A program made the position numbers and the translations under genes. 64,000 bases of DNA from Alistipes sp. (lineage in GTDB: Bacteria; Bacteroidota; Bacteroidia; Bacteroidales; Rikenellaceae), in NCBI GenBank assembly GCA_017399485.1, contig JAFQCA010000025.1, positions 82,553-146,552 on the forward strand. Direction: 5' to 3'. A model generated the notes under the pieces. The model did not search any database, was not told where the DNA came from, and saw only the letters and a list, made by a program, of their open reading frames with translations. Of this stretch, positions 1 to 8,049 are shown one piece after another; within the stretch, counting starts at the first letter, position 1, and each line of letters opens with the position of its first letter.

Positions 1-137
1 AGGTGCGCCTTACAAAGGATGACCCGATTAGCGATATGCTGGAGTTCTATATGGGTAAAAATACCTTTGAGCGTCAGGGCTTTATTATAGATAACCTCCG
101 TATCGAGGAGGATATCACAGACGATATTGTAGCATAA
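1..137 (+). CDS. parE: DNA topoisomerase IV subunit B, C-terminal end (partial)
   Basis: Only the last 44 codons are present, entering from the left edge in the frame starting at base 3 and ending with TAA at 135-137. The end DMLEFYMGKNTFERQGFII followed by an acidic tail is the usual C-terminus of type II topoisomerase B subunits in Bacteroidota. ParE carries the ATPase and TOPRIM domains of topoisomerase IV, which decatenates daughter chromosomes. The assignment as ParE rather than GyrB rests on parC starting 30 bases downstream and on gyrA lying elsewhere in the window. Confidence 0.8.
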   Translation, partial: VRLTKDDPISDMLEFYMGKNTFERQGFIIDNLRIEEDITDDIVA

Positions 138-167
138 ATTTCGAAAACAGAATAGAATCTACCATAT

Positions 168-2957
168 ATGGCAGAAGATAGAGATATAATTGAACAGCAG
201 GATGCAGTGCCTGTTTCAGAGCCCGTTGTTGAGACTGATAACGAGGTGGATGCGGTATGTGATGAGCCCTCGGCGGTAAGCGGAAAGTATAACCGTTTGT
301 TTGCCGATTCGGGTAATATGCGCAAACTTACGGGTATGTACCAGAATTGGTTTCTGGATTATGCCTCGTATGTTATTCTGGAGCGTGCCGTTCCTCATAT
401 TGACGATGGCTTGAAGCCCGTACAGCGTCGTATCCTCCATACGATGAAGAAGCATTGTGCCGAGGGCGTTCGTACCAAGGTGCAGAGTATTGTGGGTGAT
501 GTGATGAAGTATCACCCTCACGGCGATGCATCCATCAAGGATGCCTTGGTGCAGTTGGGACAAAAGGGATTGCTGATTGATACTCAAGGTAACTGGGGTA
601 ATATCCTTACGGGCGATGATGCGGCTGCAGGACGTTATATCGAGGCTCGCTTGTCGAAGTTCGCTCTGGATGTGGTCTATAACAACAAGACCACCGATTG
701 GATGCGTTCATACGATGGCCGTAACGAGGAGCCTGTGACTCTGCCCGTCAAATTCCCTCTTCTGTTGGCACAGGGTACTGAGGGTATCGCAGTGGGTTTG
801 GCGTCGAAGATATTGCCGCACAACTTCAATGAACTTATCTCGGCCAGCATCGCACACCTCAAGGGTGAGGAGTTCCAACTATTGCCCGACTTTCCGACGG
901 GTGGTTTGATGGATGCGAGCCGCTATAATGATGGTCTTCGAGGTGGCGCAGTTAAGGTTAGAGCGCGTATCTCAAAGATTGATAAACGTACGTTGGCTAT
1001 TACCGAGATACCCTTCTCTACAACATCGGAGTCGGTCAAGGAGTCAATCTTGAAGGCTAACGAAAAGGGTAAGATTAAGATTAAGAAGGTTGATGATTTG
1101 ACGGCTGACAAGGTAGAGATTGTTATCCACGTTGCCAACGATGAATCGAGCGACAAGACTATCGATGCACTCTACGCTTTCACATCTTGCGAGGTATCTA
1201 TTTCGCCTAATGCTTGCGTTATCGTGGACGAGAAACCCTGCTTTATGGGTGTTAAGGATATCCTTCGCCACTCGGCTGACCGTACTCGTAGTCTGTTGGG
1301 CCGTGAGTTGGAGATTCGTCTGTGGGAACTTAATGAGGCTTGGCACGCTGCATCGCTCGAAAGAATCTTTATCGAGAACAAGATATATGAGCGTATTGAG
1401 GGTTGTCGTACTCCTGAGGAGGCCTATAATGCCGTTGATGCAGGTTTGGAGCCCTTCAAGAAGTTGTTGCGCCGCGAGGTTAATCAGGATGATATAAAGC
1501 GTTTGACCGAACTTAAGTTCATCCGCATATCGCGTTTCGACAAGGATAAGAACGATAACGAGATTAAACGTATCGACGAGGATATCAAATCTACACAGTA
1601 CGATTTAGACCACCTTACCGACTATGCAATCGCCTATTATGAGCGTATCAGAGAACGCTATGGTGCAGGCCGTGAGCGTAAGACCGAGATTCGTGAGTTC
1701 GATACTATTGAGGCTACAAAAGTTGCCGTTACAAATGCCAAATTGTATGTTGATAGAGCCGAAGGTTTCTATGGCATAGGTAAGGGTATGAAGGATGCCG
1801 AGTTTGTATGCGATTGTAGCGATATCGACGATGTGATTGTAATTTTGAAGGATGGCCGTTATAAGATTACCAAAGTCGATGATAAAGCATTCTTCGATAA
1901 GAACATCTACTATATCGGAGTCTTTAAGCGTAACGACGAGCGTACGATATATAATATCCTCTATCGCGATGGTCGAGGTGGCGCTATTATGATGAAGCGT
2001 TGTGCCATTAAGAGTATTACGCGCGACAAGGAATATGATTTGACTAAGGGAACTCCCAAGAGCGAGATTCTGTATATGTCGGTCAATCCCAATGGTGAGG
2101 CTGAAGTATTGAAAATATATTTCCGTCCACGTCCGCGTTTGAAGAAGGTTATTGTTGATTTGGATTTCTCGACAGTTGCTATCAAGGGCCGCCAGAGTCA
2201 GGGTAATCTCTTCTCTCGTTATGGAATCCATAAGATAGTATTGAAGGAGCACGGTATCTCGACACTTGGCGGTCAAAATATCTGGTACGATGAAGATGTG
2301 CGTCGTTTAAATACCGACGGACGAGGTGTGCTGCTCGGAGAGTTCAAGGGCGAGGATAAACTTATTGTATGGACTTCGAAGAACCAATATTATATTACAG
2401 GCTTTAATGTAGACCAGCACTTCCCCGACGATACAGTGCGTGTGGAGCGTTATGTGGCAGGAAAGGTTTATAGCCTATGCTACTTCGATAAGGAGCAGAA
2501 CTACTATTATATGAAACGCTTCCCATTGGAGATGAGCGAGAAGATGCTCTCGTTCTTGGAGGATGAGGCAATAATGTCGTTTGTGGCCATAACCGATAAG
2601 CCGGGCGCGACGTTGGTTGTCACATATAAGGGTGCGCAGTCTACTCGTCCTGCCGATGAAATCGATGTTGATTCGTTTATCGGTGTCAAGAGTCATCGTG
2701 CTAAGGGTAAGCGTATTACGACTTATGATGTCGATACATTGCGTTTCGTAGAGCCTGAGGAGCCTGTGGCGGGTGAGATTGATGCAACCGATGTCGATGA
2801 GCCGATGGATATAGCCGATGCTATGGATTTGGTGGCAGATAACAATGGCGATATTGATGCTGTAATAGACGTGCCACAGTCAGCCTCGACGGGCGAGAGC
2901 GCCGAGAAGGATACTACCGTTATGGTTATCGACCCCGAACAGTTGAATCTGTTTTAG
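168..2957 (+). CDS. parC: DNA topoisomerase IV subunit A
   Basis: 929 residues. The breakage-reunion domain starts near residue 45 and contains the catalytic Tyr157 in AAAGRYIEAR. KYHPHGDASIKDALV (from about residue 114) is the quinolone-determining region; Ala121 occupies the place of E. coli Ser80. The first 40 residues are an acidic extension, the C-terminal domain is beta-pinwheel-like but lacks a clear GyrA box, and the last 100 residues are acidic and low in complexity. With the ParE end just upstream this forms a parE-parC operon for chromosome decatenation. The HPHGD and EGIAVGLASKILPHN motifs fix the family; ParC rather than GyrA follows from the neighbour and from the clear gyrA at 10784. 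Confidence 0.95.
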   Translation: MAEDRDIIEQQDAVPVSEPVVETDNEVDAVCDEPSAVSGKYNRLFADSGNMRKLTGMYQNWFLDYASYVILERAVPHIDDGLKPVQRRILHTMKKHCAEGVRTKVQSIVGDVMKYHPHGDASIKDALVQLGQKGLLIDTQGNWGNILTGDDAAAGRYIEARLSKFALDVVYNNKTTDWMRSYDGRNEEPVTLPVKFPLLLAQGTEGIAVGLASKILPHNFNELISASIAHLKGEEFQLLPDFPTGGLMDASRYNDGLRGGAVKVRARISKIDKRTLAITEIPFSTTSESVKESILKANEKGKIKIKKVDDLTADKVEIVIHVANDESSDKTIDALYAFTSCEVSISPNACVIVDEKPCFMGVKDILRHSADRTRSLLGRELEIRLWELNEAWHAASLERIFIENKIYERIEGCRTPEEAYNAVDAGLEPFKKLLRREVNQDDIKRLTELKFIRISRFDKDKNDNEIKRIDEDIKSTQYDLDHLTDYAIAYYERIRERYGAGRERKTEIREFDTIEATKVAVTNAKLYVDRAEGFYGIGKGMKDAEFVCDCSDIDDVIVILKDGRYKITKVDDKAFFDKNIYYIGVFKRNDERTIYNILYRDGRGGAIMMKRCAIKSITRDKEYDLTKGTPKSEILYMSVNPNGEAEVLKIYFRPRPRLKKVIVDLDFSTVAIKGRQSQGNLFSRYGIHKIVLKEHGISTLGGQNIWYDEDVRRLNTDGRGVLLGEFKGEDKLIVWTSKNQYYITGFNVDQHFPDDTVRVERYVAGKVYSLCYFDKEQNYYYMKRFPLEMSEKMLSFLEDEAIMSFVAITDKPGATLVVTYKGAQSTRPADEIDVDSFIGVKSHRAKGKRITTYDVDTLRFVEPEEPVAGEIDATDVDEPMDIADAMDLVADNNGDIDAVIDVPQSASTGESAEKDTTVMVIDPEQLNLF

Positions 2958-2989
2958 TATATGAGGTAGTAAAATAGACGATTGATGCT

Positions 2990-3508
2990 ATGAAACTCTT
3001 TTTGATTGGATATATGGGTTGCGGCAAGAGTTCTTTAGGCCGAAAACTTGCAAGACGTGCCGACTATGAGTTCGTGGATATGGACTCTGTTATCGAGCAG
3101 AGAGAAGGCGCGCCCGTTGCCGACATTTTCCATTATGCTGGAGAGGAGTATTTTCGTCAAAAGGAGCGAGCCATTATAGAGGAGATTGGTGCTATGACGG
3201 GTAATTATGTAGTCTCTACAGGTGGTGGCGTACCAACGTGGGAGGATAATATGGAACGTATGAATACGCTCGGTCAAACCGTCTATTTGCGTCGTACGGC
3301 TGAGCAGATAGCCTCTCGTTTAAGCCCTCACGGACGCCAGAAACGTCCTAAGTTGCGAGGCCTGAATGACGAGGAATTGGTTGAGTTTATGACTAAAAAT
3401 ATGGCAGAGCGAGAGCCTTTCTATTCAAAGGCTACGCACGTTATAGAGTGTTCGTCGTATAGTGACGAGGAGATAATAGAGATTATACTCTCAAACCTTG
3501 ACGCATAA
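2990..3508 (+). CDS. aroK: shikimate kinase
   Basis: 172 residues, the normal size for AroK. It phosphorylates shikimate to shikimate-3-phosphate with ATP in the chorismate pathway. The N-terminus holds the P-loop GYMGCGKSS; DMD near residue 31 is the shikimate- and Mg-binding site; STGGGVP near residue 77 is the family's GGG motif; Arg-rich segments near 110-140 (lid, with GRQKRPKLRG) match the nucleotide lid. It starts 32 bases after parC and its stop codon directly abuts the murI start, so parC-aroK-murI are probably cotranscribed. Confidence 0.95.
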   Translation: MKLFLIGYMGCGKSSLGRKLARRADYEFVDMDSVIEQREGAPVADIFHYAGEEYFRQKERAIIEEIGAMTGNYVVSTGGGVPTWEDNMERMNTLGQTVYLRRTAEQIASRLSPHGRQKRPKLRGLNDEELVEFMTKNMAEREPFYSKATHVIECSSYSDEEIIEIILSNLDA

Positions 3509-4279
3509 ATGAATAATAACCCGATAGGCATATACGATTCAGGTTTTGGAGGATTGTCGGTATGGCGCGAATTGTATCGTGCCTTGCCCAATGAGTCATT
3601 GGTCTATCTGGGTGATGGTAAGAATTGTCCCTATGGCAGTCAGCCACCGGAGCAGATTATGCAATATGCCACGCAGTCGGTAGAAAGGCTTCTGGAGCGC
3701 GGATGCAAGATGATTGTTGTGGCGTGTAATACTGCAACGGCAGTTGCTATCAAATATCTGCGAGAGAAGTATCCTGAGGTGCCGTTTGTTGGCCTTGAGC
3801 CTGCGGTTAAGCCCGCTTGCTTGACGACAAAGAGTGGAGTTGTAGGCGTTGTCGCTACCGAGCGAAGTCTGCAAGGTGAGAAGTTCCTCACGACATTGGC
3901 CCGTTATGGCGAGGGAGTAGAGGTTGTCAAAGTGGTAGGTCAAGGGTTTGTCGAGGCCGTTGAGTCCGATGCCGAGTCGCTGCCGCAGACCGAGATGCTT
4001 GTTCGTCAAACAATAGAACCGATAATTGAGGCTGGAGCAGATGTGATAGTTCTGGGATGTACGCATTATCCCTTTTTGCGGGCGGTCATCGATAGGGTTA
4101 TAGGTGATAGGGCAGTGCGTGTGATTGATTCGGGCGAGGCGGTTGAAAAACGTGTTGAAAGCCTTCTCGATGAGTATGATATGAGAGCCTCGGAGGATAA
4201 TCAGGCGCAGTATGAATTTATGACCTTTGCCGATGAGGCCTATGCCGAGCGTCTGCGACGTAAGGCTTTTGGCGAGTAG
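3509..4279 (+). CDS. murI: glutamate racemase
   Basis: 256 residues. MurI interconverts L- and D-glutamate for peptidoglycan. The two catalytic cysteines are visible: Cys73 in VACNTATA and Cys184 in LGCTHYPF, with the N-terminal IYDSGFGGLSV providing the conserved Asp10 and Ser11. Length is standard. The ATG follows the aroK TAA with no gap, so translation is probably coupled. The pairing with aroK puts two precursor-supply enzymes in one transcript behind the topoisomerase genes. Confidence 0.95.
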   Translation: MNNNPIGIYDSGFGGLSVWRELYRALPNESLVYLGDGKNCPYGSQPPEQIMQYATQSVERLLERGCKMIVVACNTATAVAIKYLREKYPEVPFVGLEPAVKPACLTTKSGVVGVVATERSLQGEKFLTTLARYGEGVEVVKVVGQGFVEAVESDAESLPQTEMLVRQTIEPIIEAGADVIVLGCTHYPFLRAVIDRVIGDRAVRVIDSGEAVEKRVESLLDEYDMRASEDNQAQYEFMTFADEAYAERLRRKAFGE

Positions 4280-4375
4280 CAATATTTATGTATGATTGTG
4301 TTTTCGTAGCACGATGAAAACCTAAATAATTCAACTTTTACAATCGGGTTTTTACCCACAAATATTGATTGATAT

Positions 4376-7324
4376 ATGGCACAACGAGTTAAGAAACAGA
4401 CAGCGAAGAGTAAATCGACTCCACAAACTGTGGCCACATCATCTAACGACAATATGTTATGGATGATGGGTTTTGTGTTGTTGATTGTGGGTGTTATTTC
4501 ATTCTTCTCTGTGTTGTCGCACTTTTTCCATTGGTCGTCCGATTTGTCGGCTCTGCGTAATGACGAGGAGTTGTCGGGTGTTGTAGTGCCTTTTGAGAAT
4601 ATATGTAGCAGTATGGGTGCCCATATTGCCAATTGGTTTGTTGATTGTTCGTTTGGCGTTTTTGGAATAATTATACCAATATTCATTGTTGTTATCGGAT
4701 GGCGTATCTTCCGCAAGAAGGCTCTGCACCTCAATCATTTTGCATTGAGCGCTGCATTGTTGCTTATAATGGGTGCGCTGACACTCGGCTATGTAGGCTC
4801 TCGTTTTGATGTTGGCTATGATATTGGAGGCCGTTTTGGTCACGCTTGTGCTACCGATTTGACTGCCTTAATAGGTCATTTCGGAATGATAGTATTGCTG
4901 TTAGCAGGCTGGGTGATTACGGGAGTCTTTATTAATCGCAATTTTATCCATATAGTCAATGACTTTAGCGACAGTATGGTGCATCAAAGCGAGAAGATTG
5001 TATCGGCGGTAAAAGATAGTGTTGGCAAGAGTAAGACCGAAGAGTCGGAGGAGTTAGAGCAAGATATACCTCAACAAGATATGAATATTCCTGCCGAGAG
5101 TGTTCCTGTAGAGCCGACAGTTGTGGAGTCTGTTGCATCGGCTAATCCTCAAACAGCACAAAGTGCTCTCGCTCAAGATTCTCACACATCATACTCTCCA
5201 TTGAGTGCAAACTCGGGGCGCATTTCTGATGATTCTATGAATGACCGTACAATGCCTGCTGTGGCGACGGAGCCTGCGCGCCCCCTTACTATCAATGAGC
5301 GATATGGTATGGGTTATAGCGTCGCTCAAGAGCCTGAAGAGGAGGATGAGTTCTATATCGAAGGTCAGGAAGAGACCTCACCTGCGGAGCCTTCGCAACC
5401 CGCCGAGCCTCAATTCGATGAGGATGGTTTTATGGTTGTTCCGAGTGCGGGTGCTACACTCAATAAGATAAATGTCGATGCCCTGCTTGCAAAACCCGAT
5501 GTTGCGGAGTCTAATTCCGATAGTCACGCTCCTGCCGAGCCGCAGTTTGATGCTGATGGTTTTGCTGTCGTGTCGCGTGGTGACGATATCCCATCGCAAG
5601 GTACTGCGGCGGGTGTCGGTGCGAGTGGTGGTATGCAGTTGCCATCTGCAGATAAGACAAAATATGATTTCTCTACACCCGAAGTTCAGACGCCTTATTC
5701 TGCATCAGAGCAGCAGGTCGCAGAGGATGAGGATGGCCTGATTATCACCGTCAGGGAGGCCGCACCAAAGCAGCGCCGAGAGAGTGAAATAGATAATACA
5801 CTCTATGACCCGTTGCGTGATTTGGAGTCGTATAAAAAACCTTATGTATCGTTGTTGGAGGATTATAAGTCGCCTCACAAGGTGAGCGATGCCGAGATAT
5901 ATGATAACAAATGCCGTATTCAGGAGACGCTGAAGTATTTCGGTATACCTATCATCGATATAAACGCTACGGTTGGTCCTACGGTTACACTTTATGAGAT
6001 TGTACAGGCGCAGGGCGTTAAGATTTCTAAGATTCAAGGCCTTGAACGAGATATTGCGCAGAGCCTTAAGGCTTTGGGTATCCGTATTATAGCCCCCATT
6101 CCGGGACGAGGTACCATTGGTATTGAGGTGCCTAATCGCGATAAGCAGATTGTTTCGATGTACTCTTCTATATGTTCCGAGGAGTTCCAATCGTCGAAGG
6201 CGGAGTTGCCCGTTGTTATCGGACGTACCATCCAGAACGAGAACTATACTTTCGATTTGGCCAAGATGCCTCACTTGCTTGTTGCGGGTGCTACGGGTAT
6301 GGGTAAGTCGGTGGGTTTGAATGCTATTGTCACTTCGTTGCTATATCGCAAGCATCCATCTGAACTAAAGTTTGTTATGATAGACCCCAAGATGGTCGAG
6401 TTCTCGATTTATGCGAAGTTGGAAAGACACTTCTTGGCAAAGATGGAGTCGGAGGATGAGGCTATTGTTACCGATTCGAAGAAGGCGGTCTATGTGCTTA
6501 ACTCTCTTGTCGAAGAGATGGGCCGTCGTTTGGAGTTGTGTAAGTTGGCAGGTGTGAGAAATATTGTGGAGTATAACGCGAAATTTGTCGCTCGTAATCT
6601 CAATCCGCAGAAGGGACATCGCTTCTTGCCTTATATCGTTGTGATTATTGATGAGTACGCCGACCTTATAATGACGGCCAAGGAGGTCGAGGTGCCTGTG
6701 ATGCGTCTGGCGCAAAAGGCCCGTGCCGTAGGTATTCATCTTATCGTTGCTACGCAGCGTCCCGATGTGAAGGTTATTACGGGTAACATCAAGGCCAACT
6801 TCCCTGCGCGTATAGCATTCCGTGTGCAGCAGATGATTGACTCGCGTACTATTTTGGACCAGCCGGGTGCAAATCAACTTATCGGACGAGGAGATATGCT
6901 CTTCTCTAATAATGGAGAACTTACACGTATCCAATGTGCTTTTGTCGATACACCGGAGGTAACCCGTTTGATAGATTTTATAGCCAAGCAGCAGGGTTAT
7001 ACCGAGGCCTATCCTCTGCCCGATTATGTGCCCGAAAGCGGTGAGGGTGGCGGAGGCGCAATGTCTGATGGCGAGAGCAGCGCCCCGATTAAATACGACT
7101 CGTTGTTTGGCGAGATTGCTCGTGATGCTGTCACCAATGGTACGATTTCGACCTCAGCCATACAGCGTACCTACGAGGTCGGTTTCAACCGCGCAGGCCG
7201 TATTATGTTGCAGTTGGAACGTGCAGGTATCGTCGGCCCGCAGATGGGCTCAAAGCCGCGTGAGATAAAGTTCTACGACCTGCCCTCTTTGGAGGCGAAG
7301 TTGCAGGACTTGGGCGTGTTCTAA
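4376..7324 (+). CDS. ftsK: DNA translocase FtsK
   Basis: 982 residues. Four hydrophobic segments lie in the first 190 residues (about 28-50, 80-108, 122-142 and 170-188). A low-complexity acidic and Pro-rich linker (about 210-470) follows, then the motor: Walker A GATGMGKS near residue 640, Walker B VIIDEYADL near 757, and the C-terminal winged-helix gamma domain from about residue 907 that reads KOPS-like sites. FtsK pumps DNA at the division septum and activates XerCD at dif. The linker carries a near-duplicate, AEPQFDEDGFMVV and AEPQFDADGFAVV. Spacing to the following LolA-like gene (60 bases) suggests a shared transcript. Confidence 0.95.
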   Translation: MAQRVKKQTAKSKSTPQTVATSSNDNMLWMMGFVLLIVGVISFFSVLSHFFHWSSDLSALRNDEELSGVVVPFENICSSMGAHIANWFVDCSFGVFGIIIPIFIVVIGWRIFRKKALHLNHFALSAALLLIMGALTLGYVGSRFDVGYDIGGRFGHACATDLTALIGHFGMIVLLLAGWVITGVFINRNFIHIVNDFSDSMVHQSEKIVSAVKDSVGKSKTEESEELEQDIPQQDMNIPAESVPVEPTVVESVASANPQTAQSALAQDSHTSYSPLSANSGRISDDSMNDRTMPAVATEPARPLTINERYGMGYSVAQEPEEEDEFYIEGQEETSPAEPSQPAEPQFDEDGFMVVPSAGATLNKINVDALLAKPDVAESNSDSHAPAEPQFDADGFAVVSRGDDIPSQGTAAGVGASGGMQLPSADKTKYDFSTPEVQTPYSASEQQVAEDEDGLIITVREAAPKQRRESEIDNTLYDPLRDLESYKKPYVSLLEDYKSPHKVSDAEIYDNKCRIQETLKYFGIPIIDINATVGPTVTLYEIVQAQGVKISKIQGLERDIAQSLKALGIRIIAPIPGRGTIGIEVPNRDKQIVSMYSSICSEEFQSSKAELPVVIGRTIQNENYTFDLAKMPHLLVAGATGMGKSVGLNAIVTSLLYRKHPSELKFVMIDPKMVEFSIYAKLERHFLAKMESEDEAIVTDSKKAVYVLNSLVEEMGRRLELCKLAGVRNIVEYNAKFVARNLNPQKGHRFLPYIVVIIDEYADLIMTAKEVEVPVMRLAQKARAVGIHLIVATQRPDVKVITGNIKANFPARIAFRVQQMIDSRTILDQPGANQLIGRGDMLFSNNGELTRIQCAFVDTPEVTRLIDFIAKQQGYTEAYPLPDYVPESGEGGGGAMSDGESSAPIKYDSLFGEIARDAVTNGTISTSAIQRTYEVGFNRAGRIMLQLERAGIVGPQMGSKPREIKFYDLPSLEAKLQDLGVF

Positions 7325-7384
7325 ATCTGTGGCTGTACAATATTCCGCTCTGCGGTCTCGTTTTATTATAAAACAGATTAGACT

Positions 7385-7990
7385 ATGCGAAAGATTATAT
7401 CATTATCGTTGTTGCTCATTCTGGGCCTGACGGCTGTGGCGCAGGCTGCTGCCGATACCAAAGATGTGCTTGCCGGGTTGAAACAATATATCGCAAAGAT
7501 GGGCCGCTATGAGGTTGCCTTTGCGTTGCAGGCAGGTGATTACAAGGACGAGGGCCGCTATCTGGTTGATGGCGATACCTACCATATCGTAGTGGGAGAT
7601 ATTGCCGAAGTATATTGCGATGGCAAGGTGCGCTATGAGGTTGATAATGAACGCAAGGAGGTAAATATCGATGTCGTTGATGCCTCAAGCCGAAATATTC
7701 TGGATAATCCTACACGTTGTTTCGATTTTGTCGGTAGTGATTATCGGGCTACGGTTGTCGTGCAGGATGAGAAGCAGATAACGCTGAAACTTGTATCTAC
7801 AGACGAGAAGGTTGAGGGCGAAATCTTCCTTACGCTTGATGCCGCAACCTTCACTCCAAAAGAGATAGAGTACCGATTGTATGATGAGCGGTTTAATGTG
7901 AAAATTCTCTCTCTCGCCAAGACAAAATCTTCCCCCGCCAAGTTTGACCGCTCACGCTACCGTAACTACGAAATAATCGATTTCAGATAA
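7385..7990 (+). CDS. LolA-like outer-membrane lipoprotein carrier family protein
   Basis: 201 residues with a signal peptide (MRKIISLSLLLILGLTAVAQAAA). The rest is rich in alternating beta strands, and GRYEVAFALQAGDYKDEG followed by GRYLVDGDTYHI resembles the half-barrel of LolA, which carries lipoproteins from the inner to the outer membrane. A LolA-family gene directly after ftsK is a common arrangement in Bacteroidales. Overall similarity is weak by eye, so the family is inferred from fold pattern, length and position. A strong terminator follows. Confidence 0.6.
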   Translation: MRKIISLSLLLILGLTAVAQAAADTKDVLAGLKQYIAKMGRYEVAFALQAGDYKDEGRYLVDGDTYHIVVGDIAEVYCDGKVRYEVDNERKEVNIDVVDASSRNILDNPTRCFDFVGSDYRATVVVQDEKQITLKLVSTDEKVEGEIFLTLDAATFTPKEIEYRLYDERFNVKILSLAKTKSSPAKFDRSRYRNYEIIDFR

Positions 7991-8036
7991 GCAAACAAAA
8001 ATCCCTGCTCCGCGAAAGGGCAGGGATTTGTTTTGC
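7991..8036. terminator. bidirectional intrinsic terminator
   Basis: The arms AAATCCCTGC (7999-8008) and GCAGGGATTT (8020-8029) form a 10 bp stem, and the A-rich and T-rich flanks continue the pairing. It lies between the convergent LolA-like gene and the surface lipoprotein gene and can end transcription from both sides. Confidence 0.9.
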
Positions 8037-8049
8037 TATTAAATAGATG

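Noticed and set aside
1605..2276. Long antisense frame inside parC
   Set aside because: Mirrors parC codon structure on the opposite strand; no independent signals. The same holds for the other antisense frames in parC, ftsK, gyrA, murI and dusB.
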